A stretch of DNA of 57,496 nucleotides from CBINFS01 sp966250015 (lineage in GTDB: Bacteria > Bacteroidota > Rhodothermia > Rhodothermales > DASSAV01): assembly GCA_966250015.1 (NCBI GenBank), contig CBINFS010000024.1, positions 1-57,496 on the forward strand, written 5' to 3'. The translations under genes were made by a program, and so were the position numbers. Within the stretch, counting starts at the first letter, position 1, and every line of letters starts with the position of its first letter. The notes beneath the pieces are model-generated. The model worked only from the letters and a program-made list of their open reading frames with translations, ran no database searches and was not told the origin of the DNA. Shown here piece after piece: positions 1 to 8,562 of this stretch.

Positions 1-349
1 CTCTTTTGACCCGGCAAAAGAGAAGGAAACAGAATGATCTACCCCTCAGTCGCTCTGCGACAGCTCCTCCCGTAACGAGTACAGGACAGGCCCGTCCAGG
101 GGAGCATTCTTTCGCGCTCATTTTCCGCTGGTGCTAACCAGAACGGTCGCACTTCGTGAAGATCCCTCACTGACGTTCGGGATGACATGTTTTTGGGTGT
201 GCGTGACTCCGCCCACCGTCGTCATTCCGGGGAGCAAAGCGACGAGGAATCTTTGTGAAATGCATCCCTCTGATTGGATGATCAGGGCACGCACACTTCT
301 TTCGAAAACATAGCCTTCCTTCGCGCCTTCGCGAAAAAAACCCAATATC
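1..349. repeat. Repeat-rich intergenic region at the window edge
   Basis: No credible gene. Positions 1-22 form a perfect hairpin (8-bp arms CTCTTTTG/CAAAAGAG), followed to about 71 by a block that recurs inverted at about 10082-10162, with the same hairpin and the same ACCCCTCAGTCGCT core. About 152-190 carries an AAGATCCC...GGGATGACA hairpin element, and 218-262 a GTCATTCCGG...GAGGAATCT element; both types recur elsewhere in the window. Short reading frames here run across the repeats and have no family resemblance. Confidence 0.7.
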
Positions 350-1156
350 CTACCATCTGTACCGTATCCCTGCGTAACCGGGGGCGAGGGAGAACACGAG
401 CGCGTTGGGGCCGGATTGCAGGCGCTGGTGGCGGCGAGCGAGCCATCGGCCCATCGCGATCCCGATGGCCGCCCCAACGACGATGTCGGACGTCCAGTGC
501 TTGTCGTGGGCTAGGCGGGCAAGAGACGTACCGACGGGCAGAATGTAGAGGCCGTAGGTCAAAATGCTCGGGTAGTAGACCACCCACGGCGTGATGATGC
601 CGAACGACGCGATCGCGTGCCCGGACGGGTACGAGCTGTTCCCTTCCCCTGAAAACGGATTTTTGCCCGTGGTCGCAAAAAAGGCGTAGGGGTTGTCGGT
701 TAGCTCGGGCCGCCTTCGGCCAAAAATCCCTTTGAACGCATACCCGAGCAGCCCGGCGTACACGAGCGTCTGGAACGACGTGAAGGCCGCGTCCTGAAGC
801 TTTGTACTGCGTGTGAACATCGACCCGCCCGCTATCAGGACCACCGGCAGGTTGATGCGCGGCCCGCCGAGGTCCTCCACCGCGTCGACGAAGCTTTTCA
901 AGCCGCCGGTATAGACGTCGTGGACGCCGTCCTGCAGCTCGTCGTCCACCACGGACAAGCCGGCCGTAAGGGCTGCACCGCCCGCCACGTAAAGCCCGGT
1001 GCGCGGGGTGAACGTGACTTCGGCCAGCCCGCCCAGGTCCTGATACATCCAGTGAACGAACCGCACCCGGCTGGTCTCAGGCTGCGCCTGAGAAAGGCAG
1101 GGAAAAGCGAAAATGCAGGCAAGGGAAACGATCAGCAGGCGTTGTGGAGGCGTCAT
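350..1156 (-). CDS. PAP2 family phosphatase, exported
   Basis: Membrane or periplasmic phosphatase of the PAP2 (type 2 phosphatidic acid phosphatase/haloperoxidase) superfamily, 268 residues. The three active-site motifs are all visible: K142-x6-RP (149-150), PSGH at 177-180, and R214-x5-H220-x3-D224. The N-terminus (about 1-24, ending SQA-Q) is a signal peptide, and several hydrophobic helices follow. Likely substrates are lipid phosphates or diphosphates such as phosphatidate or undecaprenyl pyrophosphate; the sequence does not decide between them. It lies 77 bp downstream of the GH95 gene on the same strand, so it may be read through from that operon. Confidence 0.88.
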   Translation of the reverse strand: MTPPQRLLIVSLACIFAFPCLSQAQPETSRVRFVHWMYQDLGGLAEVTFTPRTGLYVAGGAALTAGLSVVDDELQDGVHDVYTGGLKSFVDAVEDLGGPRINLPVVLIAGGSMFTRSTKLQDAAFTSFQTLVYAGLLGYAFKGIFGRRRPELTDNPYAFFATTGKNPFSGEGNSSYPSGHAIASFGIITPWVVYYPSILTYGLYILPVGTSLARLAHDKHWTSDIVVGAAIGIAMGRWLARRHQRLQSGPNALVFSLAPGYAGIRYRW

Positions 1157-1233
1157 GAGTGTAAGAGGTTAAGGCTTTGATCAGCCTGAATCTACACACA
1201 CAAACGCCCTCCTTTCTTACCGGCACCGCCTTT

Positions 1234-3684
1234 TTACATCCCTGCCCGTACGACGTACACCCCACCGGACTTTGTCTCGAACGTGCGCGTGCCATCGGCC
1301 TCTGCTCGCAGCCGCACCGGCCTGCCGTCTTCGTACACTGTCACTGGCACCGACGCGGCGAGGCGTACCGGCTCTCCCTTCTCGGATCGTATGACCGCCT
1401 CGACGAGCCTCCCCTCCGCCCACGAGAGATCGACCACGAAGCCGCCGCGTGCCCGCAGGCCCTTTACGCTGCCGGTAGACCAAGCGGATGGCAATGCGGG
1501 CAGCAGCTCGATCCGGCCGGCGTGGCTCTGGAGCAGCATCTCGGCGATACCCGCCGTGCCGCCGAAGTTGCCGTCGATCTGGAACGGCGGGTGGTCATCG
1601 AACAGGTTCGGAAGCGTCGACTGCCTGAGCAGGGCAACGACGTTCTCAAAAGCCTTTTCGCCGTCGTGGAGGCGTGCGAAGAAGTTGATGATCCACGCCC
1701 GGCTCCAACCGGTGTGGCCGCCGCCGTGCGACAGGCGCTTCTCGATCGTTTTCCGTGCGGCCTCGTACAAGTCCGGGGTCTGCGTGGTAATGCTCGAACC
1801 GGGGTGCAGCCCGAGGAGGTGTGAGATGTGCCGGTGTCCCGGCTCCGCCTCTTCGTAATCCTTCACCCACTCCTGGATCGTGCTGTCCCGGCCCACCCGC
1901 ACCGGCGGCAAGCGGTCGAGGGCGGCCGCAAGGGAGTCCCTGAAGTCCTGATCCACCTCCAGGATCTCGGCAGCTTCTAACGTATGCCGGAAGAGCTCGG
2001 TGATGATCTGGACGTCCATCGTCGGCGCGTACGTGAGCTGGGTTGGTTCGCCCGTTTCCGGATGGATGAAGGCGTTCTCAGGTGAGTACGAGGGCGTCGT
2101 CACCAGGTAACCCTCGGGCCCCTCTACCAGGAAGTCGAGGACGAACTCGGCGCTTTCCTTCATGATCGGGTAGGCCTTGTCCCGCAGGAACGCCTCGTCG
2201 AGCCCGTATTCGTAATGGCGCCAGACGGGGAAGGTCATCCACGCCCCGCCCATTGGGAACATCGCCCAGTGGACCGCATCGTGAAGCCCGGTACGGCCAA
2301 AAACGTCGGTGTTGTGGTGCATCGTCCACCCCCCGGCGCCGTACATCTTGCGCGCAGTCACCCGCCCCGGTACCCGGAGCCGGTCGACGAACTCGATGAC
2401 GGGTACCGCCGTCTCGGGCAGGTTCGTCACTTCCGCCGGCCAGTAGTTCATCTGGAGGTTGATGTTCACGTGAAAGTCGCTCTGCCACGGGGCCTCGATG
2501 TGCTCGTTCCAGATCCCCTGGAGGTTTGCAGGCAGCCTGCCCGGTGCACGCGAGCTGCCTACGAGCAGGTAGCGGCCATACTGGAAGTAAAGATCGACGA
2601 GGTGCGGATCCGTTTCCCCTTCCTTGACCCGCTGAAGCCTCGCGTCGGTCGGGATCGTGTCCGCCACGGCTCCGGCAAGGTTCAGCTCCGTTCTCTCCAT
2701 GAGCGCCCGGTGCTCGGCTTCGTGACGGGCCTTCAGGTCTTCATACGCCACGTCGGCAACCCGTGCCAGCGCTTCAGCGCTCTCCGCGGCCGGATCGGCG
2801 TCGGCGTCGAGGTCCATTTTCTCGACGTTGTAATCCGTCTCCGCCGCGATGTACAGCGTGACGGCGTCGGCGCCGGTCACCTCGATCCGGTCCTCGCCTG
2901 CTCCGGCCACCGAACCCCCTTCTGCCGCAACCCGTACGCGCCCGGCAAACCGCATCCCGGACCCTCCCGGCCCCTGCGCGTCGTTCGGCTCGTATTTGAT
3001 TTGCCCGGCCAGCAGGAGCTCGTTTTCAGACGATCTCGTTATCTGGGCGTCACGCGGCCGCGAAAGGCCGAGCGAAACGTTCAGGCTGCCCGGCTCGCTT
3101 GCAGACAGGCGGACGAGCAGCACGTCGTCTGCCGCCGACGACAGCACCTCGCGCTCGTACAACACACCCCCCGACGAAAATACCGTCCGCGCGATTCCTG
3201 TGCCCAGGTCGAGCTCCCGCGTGTAATCCGTTACCTCTTCGACTCCGTGAGTCTCGATCGTGAGGTCCATGAAGGTCTGGTACGACCGAAGCGTCCGCGG
3301 TATGGCAAGGAGTGTGCGCTGGGCCAGCTCGTAGGCCTCCGGTTCACGGCCTCCGAAGATCAACCGACGGATCTCCGGCAGGGCTTCGAGCGCCTCGGGA
3401 TTGTTGTCGTCGATCGGCCGGCCCGCCCAGAGCGACTCCTCATTGATCTGGACGCGCTCGCGCTGGACGCCGCCAAACACCATCGCACCAAGCCGGCCGT
3501 TACCGACTGGTAGGGCTTCCACCCACTCGTTTGCCGGCTGCCGGAACCAGAGGCGCATCCGTTCCGCATACGCCTCTTCCCAGCCCTGGCTTTCAGCGGC
3601 CATGTCTTCGATACCCGCGGTGTCGCAGGCGGTTAGTGTGGTGAGTAAACCGCCGATGAACAGGTAAAGGATAAGTCGGACCAT
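1234..3684 (-). CDS. GH95 family glycoside hydrolase (alpha-L-fucosidase type), lipoprotein
   Basis: Large exported glycosidase of 816 residues. After a short signal the sequence LTAC places a lipobox cysteine at residue 20, so the enzyme is probably anchored to a membrane and cleaves extracellular or periplasmic glycans. Family GH95 is recognised from the N-terminal stretch WVEALPVGNGRLGAMVFGG with INEESLWAG, and from the (alpha/alpha)6 barrel motifs LPANLQGIWNE, NINLQMNYWPAE, GHTGWSRAW and QIDGNFGGTAGIAEMLLQS. GH95 members are inverting 1,2-alpha-L-fucosidases, and some act on L-galactose; substrate is not resolved here. It follows the SDR gene by 39 bp on the same strand, suggesting a small sugar-use operon. 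Confidence 0.9.
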   Translation of the reverse strand: MVRLILYLFIGGLLTTLTACDTAGIEDMAAESQGWEEAYAERMRLWFRQPANEWVEALPVGNGRLGAMVFGGVQRERVQINEESLWAGRPIDDNNPEALEALPEIRRLIFGGREPEAYELAQRTLLAIPRTLRSYQTFMDLTIETHGVEEVTDYTRELDLGTGIARTVFSSGGVLYEREVLSSAADDVLLVRLSASEPGSLNVSLGLSRPRDAQITRSSENELLLAGQIKYEPNDAQGPGGSGMRFAGRVRVAAEGGSVAGAGEDRIEVTGADAVTLYIAAETDYNVEKMDLDADADPAAESAEALARVADVAYEDLKARHEAEHRALMERTELNLAGAVADTIPTDARLQRVKEGETDPHLVDLYFQYGRYLLVGSSRAPGRLPANLQGIWNEHIEAPWQSDFHVNINLQMNYWPAEVTNLPETAVPVIEFVDRLRVPGRVTARKMYGAGGWTMHHNTDVFGRTGLHDAVHWAMFPMGGAWMTFPVWRHYEYGLDEAFLRDKAYPIMKESAEFVLDFLVEGPEGYLVTTPSYSPENAFIHPETGEPTQLTYAPTMDVQIITELFRHTLEAAEILEVDQDFRDSLAAALDRLPPVRVGRDSTIQEWVKDYEEAEPGHRHISHLLGLHPGSSITTQTPDLYEAARKTIEKRLSHGGGHTGWSRAWIINFFARLHDGEKAFENVVALLRQSTLPNLFDDHPPFQIDGNFGGTAGIAEMLLQSHAGRIELLPALPSAWSTGSVKGLRARGGFVVDLSWAEGRLVEAVIRSEKGEPVRLAASVPVTVYEDGRPVRLRAEADGTRTFETKSGGVYVVRAGM

Positions 3685-3723
3685 CGTTTCAGAGCTGATT
3701 TGGGTGAAACGGACTGTGATTTT

Positions 3724-4515
3724 TTAATCGTCCGAGGGTCTTCCTATCGACGCCAGCAGGCCGCCGTCGACGTAGAGGATCTGCCCGTTGACGAAGCTGG
3801 ACGCATCGGACGCGAGGAAAACGACAGCGCCGTGCAGCTCGTCCGGGTCGCCCCATCGTCTGGCCGGCGTGCGGCTCACGATGAAGGCGTCAAACGGGTG
3901 GCCGGGTGTGCGCAACGCCGCGGTCATGTCCGTCGCAAAATACCCCGGACCGATCCCGTTGACCTGGATGTTGTACCGCGCCCACTCAGTCGCCATGTTC
4001 CGTGTGAGCATCTTCAGGCCGCCCTTGGCTGCCGCGTACGCACCGACGGTGTCCCGGCCGAGCTCACTCATCATCGAGCAGACGTTGATGATCTTGCCCC
4101 TCCCCCGCTCGATCATGCCGCGGACGATCGTCTGTGCGACAACGAACGGCGCCACCAGATCCACGCGGATCACCTCCTCGAAGTCGGTTACGGGCATCTC
4201 CGCGAGGTTCGCGCGTCGCATGATCCCCGCGTTGTTGACCAGAATGTCGATCGGACCCACCTCCGCTTCGATCCAGGCAACCGCCTCCCTGACCGCTTCG
4301 GGATTCGTCACGTCGAACAGGTATCCGAATACCTCGAAGCCTTCCTCTCTGAAGGCCTCCACCGCCGCATCGAGGCTTTCCTGCGACGTGCGGCCATTGA
4401 TGACGACCCGAGCGCCTGCTCGCGCCAACCCCGTCGCCATCGCCCTCCCCAGGCCACGCGTCCCGCCCGTAACGAGCGCGATCCGCCCCGTCAATTCGAA
4501 TAGACCCCTCTCCAT
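3724..4515 (-). CDS. SDR oxidoreductase, gluconate 5-dehydrogenase / KduD-like
   Basis: Cytoplasmic NAD(P)-dependent short-chain dehydrogenase of 263 residues. The Rossmann glycine motif TGGTRGLG is at 16-23, followed by NNAG and the catalytic S...YAAAK set (CSMMSELGRDTVGAYAAAK). The later segments GIGPGYFATDMTAALR and FVNGQILYVDGG match the gluconate 5-dehydrogenase/2-deoxy-3-ketogluconate dehydrogenase group found in Bacteroidota. It is first in a two-gene unit with the GH95 glycosidase, which suggests oxidation of a released sugar or its acid. The exact substrate, including the alternative of an L-fucose dehydrogenase, cannot be told from sequence alone. Confidence 0.82.
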   Translation of the reverse strand: MERGLFELTGRIALVTGGTRGLGRAMATGLARAGARVVINGRTSQESLDAAVEAFREEGFEVFGYLFDVTNPEAVREAVAWIEAEVGPIDILVNNAGIMRRANLAEMPVTDFEEVIRVDLVAPFVVAQTIVRGMIERGRGKIINVCSMMSELGRDTVGAYAAAKGGLKMLTRNMATEWARYNIQVNGIGPGYFATDMTAALRTPGHPFDAFIVSRTPARRWGDPDELHGAVVFLASDASSFVNGQILYVDGGLLASIGRPSDD

Positions 4516-4633
4516 ACGCCTTGACGTGATTCGAGGTGATTCAGTCTTTGCTTCAAGCTATGGCCTGTCCCGAAACAAATAAAGCCTTGCACCCGGATTC
4601 TAGTGGCCATAGAAGAAAAACGTCGCCATCTCC

Positions 4634-4662
4634 TTGACATCTCATAAGTAAACACTTATATT
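4634..4662 (+). promoter_or_regulatory. Promoter with embedded ArsR-type operator
   Basis: TTGACA at 4634-4639 and TATATT at 4657-4662 are separated by 17 bp, a near-consensus sigma-70-type promoter. The spacer and -10 contain a perfect inverted repeat, ATAAGT-N4-ACTTAT at 4644-4659, placed where a bound repressor would exclude polymerase. A start about 7 nt after the -10 would fall on the ATG at 4669, so the transcript could be leaderless. The link to the downstream ArsR protein is inference by position. Confidence 0.72.
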
Positions 4663-4668
4663 TCATCC

Positions 4669-4995
4669 ATGATAGACACCGTCGAAGCCGAGAACAGGGT
4701 CTTCCACGCGTTGGCGGATCCGAGCCGTCGGGCGATCTTCGAGTCGCTCTCCCACGGCGAGGCCGCCGTGAAGGACCTCACCGCCCGATTCGATATCTCT
4801 CAGCCGGCCGTTTCACAACACCTGGCGATTCTGAAGAACGCCGGACTCGTGACGGGTCGGCGAGAGGGTCGCCGCGTCGTCTACCGGATGGAGCCCGGCG
4901 GGCTAAAGCCGCTCATCGACTGGATGGCGCATTACCGCACCTTCTGGGCCGAGCACCTCGATCGTCTCGAACGTCTCATTGATAAACTGGATTGA
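4669..4995 (+). CDS. ArsR family winged-helix repressor
   Basis: Small transcription repressor of 108 residues. The winged helix is clear: ADPSRRAIFESLSHGEAAVKDL, then the recognition helix ISQPAVSQHLAILKNAGLV and the wing GRREGRRVVYRM. It lacks the paired cysteines of metal-sensing ArsR proteins and resembles the SdpR/ArsR group that partners SRPBCC proteins. Its stop overlaps the ATG of the next gene by one base (TGATG), so the two are translationally coupled. It probably represses its own operon through the dyad at 4644-4659. No Shine-Dalgarno precedes the ATG, in keeping with a leaderless message. Confidence 0.88.
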   Translation: MIDTVEAENRVFHALADPSRRAIFESLSHGEAAVKDLTARFDISQPAVSQHLAILKNAGLVTGRREGRRVVYRMEPGGLKPLIDWMAHYRTFWAEHLDRLERLIDKLD

Positions 4996-5435
4996 TGCCG
5001 TTTACCGACACCACCGCCAAAAAGCAAACCGAAGTCCTTTCGTTCGAATTTGAGCTGTCGCATCCACCCGAAAAGGTGTGGCGGGCGCTCACCGAGCCGG
5101 AGCTGCTCTCCGAGTGGCTGCTGCCCGTCGTCGACGCCCGGTTCGAGCCGGGTGCCTCGTTCCACTTCATGGCGCCACCCCAGCCGGGTTGGGACGGCAT
5201 CGTGAGCTGCCGCGTCGTCGAGGTCGAGACGTATCGTAAGCTATCCTATTCGTGGGTCGTCGGCGATCTCGACACGGTCGTCACGTTCACCCTCTACCCC
5301 ACAGAATCAGGTACTCGCCTGACGCTCGTGCAGTCAGGCTTCAAACCGGATCAGAAGAAAAACTTCGGCGGCGCACGTTACGGATGGCGGATGATGGGCG
5401 AAAAGCTCGTCGACTTGCTCGACAGTCTCTCGTAA
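4995..5435 (+). CDS. SRPBCC / AHSA1 domain protein
   Basis: 146-residue protein of the START-like SRPBCC superfamily (Aha1 C-terminal type). Visible hallmarks are the opening FEFELSHPPEKVWRALTEPE, the LSEWLLP segment, and the closing GWRMMGEKLVDLLDSL helix. These proteins form a helix-grip cavity for a hydrophobic ligand. The ATG at 4995 shares a base with the arsR stop, and a TTG one codon earlier is an alternative start. The arsR-SRPBCC pair is a widespread arrangement, so the ligand-binding partner may modulate or be controlled by the repressor. The ligand is unknown. Confidence 0.85.
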   Translation: MPFTDTTAKKQTEVLSFEFELSHPPEKVWRALTEPELLSEWLLPVVDARFEPGASFHFMAPPQPGWDGIVSCRVVEVETYRKLSYSWVVGDLDTVVTFTLYPTESGTRLTLVQSGFKPDQKKNFGGARYGWRMMGEKLVDLLDSLS

Positions 5436-5511
5436 ATCCCACTCTCCACCAGGTTCTTTTCTCCACTCCTGTCGATCAATTATCCTTTTTTCGATTAATC
5501 ACAAAAAACAC

Positions 5512-5517
5512 GGAGGT
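5512..5517 (+). promoter_or_regulatory. Ribosome binding site deciding a GTG start
   Basis: GGAGGT ends 4 nt before the GTG at 5522. It fixes the start of the small membrane protein there rather than at the upstream in-frame ATG at 5252, which lies inside the SRPBCC gene. Confidence 0.75.
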
Positions 5518-5521
5518 AACT

Positions 5522-5740
5522 GTGAGCTGGAATCGTGGTATCCGTCAGACCCATCGCTGGCTGTCCATCGCGTTTACGCTGGTCGTCATCGCCAACTTTG
5601 TCGCGCTCGCACTCGGAACATCCGCCGAATGGTTGGGCTATCTTGCGCTGTTGCCCCTCTTTGCCTTGCTGTTTACCGGACTCTTCCTCTTCTTTCAGCC
5701 GTACGTTTCCCGATGGCGTAGCCTTCGCCGCGCCGGCTGA
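5522..5740 (+). CDS. Small two-helix membrane protein
   Basis: 72-residue integral membrane protein starting at GTG behind a strong GGAGGT. Two hydrophobic helices are visible: about 13-31 (LSIAFTLVVIANFVALAL) and about 37-58 (LGYLALLPLFALLFTGLFLF). A basic tail (RWRSLRR) suggests a cytoplasmic C-terminus. Family not firmly recognised; short membrane proteins of this kind often accompany arsR-SRPBCC pairs. It sits 86 bp after the SRPBCC gene and 33 bp before the UvrA-like gene, so it is probably part of the same transcript. Confidence 0.72.
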   Translation: MSWNRGIRQTHRWLSIAFTLVVIANFVALALGTSAEWLGYLALLPLFALLFTGLFLFFQPYVSRWRSLRRAG

Positions 5741-5773
5741 ATCGTTGCTTCGCATCACCTCAATCGATCGCAA

Positions 5774-8152
5774 ATGACGGAAATCCACACCACCAACGGC
5801 CGGCACCCCGCCGACCGCCACGACCGGATCTGCATCCGGGGAGCCCGGGTGAACAATCTCAAAGACGTCAACCTCGACATCCCCAAGCGACGGCTCACGG
5901 TGTTCACCGGCGTCTCGGGTTCGGGCAAGTCGTCGCTGGTCTTCGGCACCATCGCCGCTGAATCGCAGAGGCTGATCAATGAGACCTACAGCACGTTCGT
6001 GCAGGGGTTCATGCCGAGCCAGGCCCGGCCGGAGGTGGACGTCCTCGAAGGCCTGACCACTGCGATCATCGTCGATCAGGAGCGGATGGGCGCCAACGCG
6101 CGCTCCACGGTGGGCACCGCCACCGACGCCCACGCGATGTTACGGGTCCTTTTCAGCCGCCTCGGGAAGCCCCACATCGGCCCCTCCAACGCGTTTTCGT
6201 TCAACATCCCCTCGGTCAGGGCAACGAGCCAGGTCACGATCGAGAAGGGGGAAAACAGAAGCCCGAAGGACCTCACGTTCAACTACGTCGGCGGTATGTG
6301 CCCGCGCTGTGAAGGCATGGGCACGGTGAACGACATCAACCTTAGCGAGCTCTACGACGACTCCCGCTCGCTCAATCAAGGCCCGTTTAAGATTCCCGGC
6401 TACTCCGCCAATACCTGGTACGCCCGGATCTACTCGTTGTCGGGCCTGCTCGATCCGAACAAGCCGATCCGCGAATTCACCCCTGAAGAGCTGCACGTCT
6501 TTCTTTACCAGGAGCCGACCAAGGTCAAAGTGTCCGGCGTCAACGTCACGTACGAAGGGCTGATTCCGAAAATTCGGAAGTCGTTCCTGTCGAAAGACCT
6601 CGACGCCCTCCAGCCTCACGTCCGGGCGTTCGTCGAGCGTGCGGTCACGTTCATCAAGTGTCCTGACTGCGGCGGCACCCGCCTGAACGAAGCCGCCCGT
6701 TCCTCGAAAATCCGGGGTCTCAACATTGCCGACGTTTGCGAAATGCAGATCAGTGACCTCGCCGAATGGATCCGCGAGCTGGACGAGCCCTCCGTCGCAC
6801 CCTTGCTGAAGACGCTCCAGGCCACGCTCGACTCGTTTGTCGAGATCGGGCTTGGCTACCTCAGCCTCGACCGGCCTTCAGGCACCCTCTCGGGCGGCGA
6901 GGCCCAGCGCACGAAAATGATTCGCCACCTCGGATCATCGCTCACCGACGTGACCTACGTCTTCGATGAACCGACCATCGGGCTCCACCCCCACGACATC
7001 CGGCGGATGAACGACCTCCTGCTCCGGCTGCGCGACAAAGGCAACACCGTGCTCGTTGTCGAGCACAAGCCGGAGATCATCAAAATTGCCGACCACGTCG
7101 TCGACCTCGGTCCGGGCGCCGGCTCTCAGGGCGGCGAGGTGGTATACGAAGGCTCAGTCGAAGGCCTTCTGGCAAACAATACACTCACCGGTCTCCACCT
7201 GAACGACCGCGCAACCCTGAAGCCCGAGGTGCGCCGCCCCAGGGGCGTGCTCGAAGTGCGCGGCGCCAACACGAACAACCTGCAAAACGTCGACGTCGAC
7301 ATCCCGCTCGGCGTGCTCGTGGTGGTGACCGGAGTGGCCGGCTCGGGAAAGAGCTCTCTGATCCACAGCTCGGTATGCCCGCTGGAGGGGGTTGTCGAGG
7401 TCGATCAGGCTACGATCCGGGGATCCCGGCGAAGCAATCCGGCCACGTATACCGGCCTGCTCGACCCCATCCGCAAGACGTTCGCAAAAGCAAACGGCGT
7501 GAAGCCCTCACTCTTCAGCCCCAACTCCGAGGGGGCGTGCCCCGTCTGCAACGGCGCAGGGGTGATTTACACCGACCTCGTCATGATGGCCGGCGTCACG
7601 ACGGTGTGCGAGGAATGCGAAGGTCGCCGCTTCCAGGCCCCGGTGCTCGAGTACCGGCTCGGCGGACTCAACATTGCCGACGTTTTCGACCTGTCGGTTG
7701 ACGAGGCGGCCGCCTTTTTCGGCGCCGGTCCTGCCCGTACGCCTGCCGCACACCGGATCTTGCAATGGATGTCCGACGTCGGGCTCGGCTACCTTCGTCT
7801 CGGCCAGCCGCTCACCACGCTCTCCGGCGGCGAGCGCCAGCGTCTCAAGCTCGCCACCTACATGGGCGCAGACGGCGGCATCTACGTCCTCGACGAGCCG
7901 ACGACCGGCCTCCACCTCGCTGACCTCGAACAGCTGCTGGCTCTGTTGGATCGGTTGGTCGACTCCGGCAAGTCGGTCATCGTGATCGAGCACCACCTCG
8001 CAGTCATGGCGCATGCCGACTGGATCATCGACCTTGGCCCCGGCGCCGGGCACGACGGCGGGCGGATCGTCTTCGAGGGCACCCCCGCCGAACTCGTGGC
8101 AAACCGCTCCACCCTCACCGGCCTCCACCTCGCCGAATACGTCGGCGCCTGA
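5774..8152 (+). CDS. UvrA-like ABC ATPase (short class, drug-resistance type)
   Basis: 792-residue ATPase with two ABC modules in the UvrA arrangement. Module I has Walker A GVSGSGKSS, a CPRCEGMG half zinc finger, CPDCGGTRL, the signature TLSGGEAQR and the Walker B VFDEPTIGLHP. Module II has GVAGSGKSS, CPVCNGAG plus CEECEGRRF, LSGGERQR and VLDEPTTGLH. At about 150 residues shorter than housekeeping UvrA (about 940), it belongs to the shorter UvrA2/DrrC-like class, some members of which protect against DNA-binding drugs. A role in nucleotide excision repair proper is unlikely without a UvrB-binding domain. It closes the arsR operon, which suggests inducible expression against a toxic small molecule. 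Confidence 0.85.
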   Translation: MTEIHTTNGRHPADRHDRICIRGARVNNLKDVNLDIPKRRLTVFTGVSGSGKSSLVFGTIAAESQRLINETYSTFVQGFMPSQARPEVDVLEGLTTAIIVDQERMGANARSTVGTATDAHAMLRVLFSRLGKPHIGPSNAFSFNIPSVRATSQVTIEKGENRSPKDLTFNYVGGMCPRCEGMGTVNDINLSELYDDSRSLNQGPFKIPGYSANTWYARIYSLSGLLDPNKPIREFTPEELHVFLYQEPTKVKVSGVNVTYEGLIPKIRKSFLSKDLDALQPHVRAFVERAVTFIKCPDCGGTRLNEAARSSKIRGLNIADVCEMQISDLAEWIRELDEPSVAPLLKTLQATLDSFVEIGLGYLSLDRPSGTLSGGEAQRTKMIRHLGSSLTDVTYVFDEPTIGLHPHDIRRMNDLLLRLRDKGNTVLVVEHKPEIIKIADHVVDLGPGAGSQGGEVVYEGSVEGLLANNTLTGLHLNDRATLKPEVRRPRGVLEVRGANTNNLQNVDVDIPLGVLVVVTGVAGSGKSSLIHSSVCPLEGVVEVDQATIRGSRRSNPATYTGLLDPIRKTFAKANGVKPSLFSPNSEGACPVCNGAGVIYTDLVMMAGVTTVCEECEGRRFQAPVLEYRLGGLNIADVFDLSVDEAAAFFGAGPARTPAAHRILQWMSDVGLGYLRLGQPLTTLSGGERQRLKLATYMGADGGIYVLDEPTTGLHLADLEQLLALLDRLVDSGKSVIVIEHHLAVMAHADWIIDLGPGAGHDGGRIVFEGTPAELVANRSTLTGLHLAEYVGA

Positions 8153-8562
8153 ATGGGTCGTTTGGAGCACACGAAGACACGAAGAATTCGATCGAGCCAC
8201 GTGCTGTGCGTCCCCCCACTGACATTTCTGAAGGTTGCGTTTCATAAAGATCCCGATCCTGCTTCGCAGGATCGGGATGACATGGCGGCGGCATGACGCC
8301 TACCCCACACCCTGTCATTCCGAATGAAGTGAGGAATCTTCCCGAAGTGCGGCGTTTTTGTTTGACGGCAGAGGTGATAGCAAGAAGGGGTTCCCTTGAA
8401 CGAGCCAATGCCTGGATCTCCGCCTTCGCGGAGATGACGTATTGAGTAATGGTGTAGCGAGAGTACACGTCCCGCCTTCGGACCGCGCTGATTCAAAAAA
8501 ACATCTGCGTCCATCTGCGGACGAAAAACCAGTCCCTTTTCCACCATCCCTGTCGAAATGGC
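8153..8562. repeat. Repeat-filled intergenic region
   Basis: No gene seen. Elements in order: an AAGATCCC-hairpin-GGGATGACA element at 8241-8282; a GTCATTCCGAA...GAGGAATCT element at about 8311-8353; the palindrome CTGGATCTCCGCCTTCGCGG at 8412 onward, completed by AGATGACGT to 8440; and after about 30 bp a GTCCCGCCTTCGG...CATCTGCGTCCATCTGCGGA block to about 8521. The last two recur in the same order elsewhere. Confidence 0.75.

Noticed and set aside
2215..3513. Long open frame (432 codons) on the plus strand opposite the GH95 gene
   Set aside because: It is the complement of a well-supported GH95 coding sequence in GC-rich DNA, is rich in arginine, proline and histidine, and has no family resemblance.
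5252..5740. 162-codon reading of the small membrane protein
   Set aside because: The first 90 codons lie inside the SRPBCC gene in another frame; the GGAGGT-GTG at 5512-5524 marks the true start.
8412..8440. Palindromic repeats considered as a CRISPR array
   Set aside because: The units are dispersed over tens of kilobases in both orientations, with no regular spacers and no cas genes.
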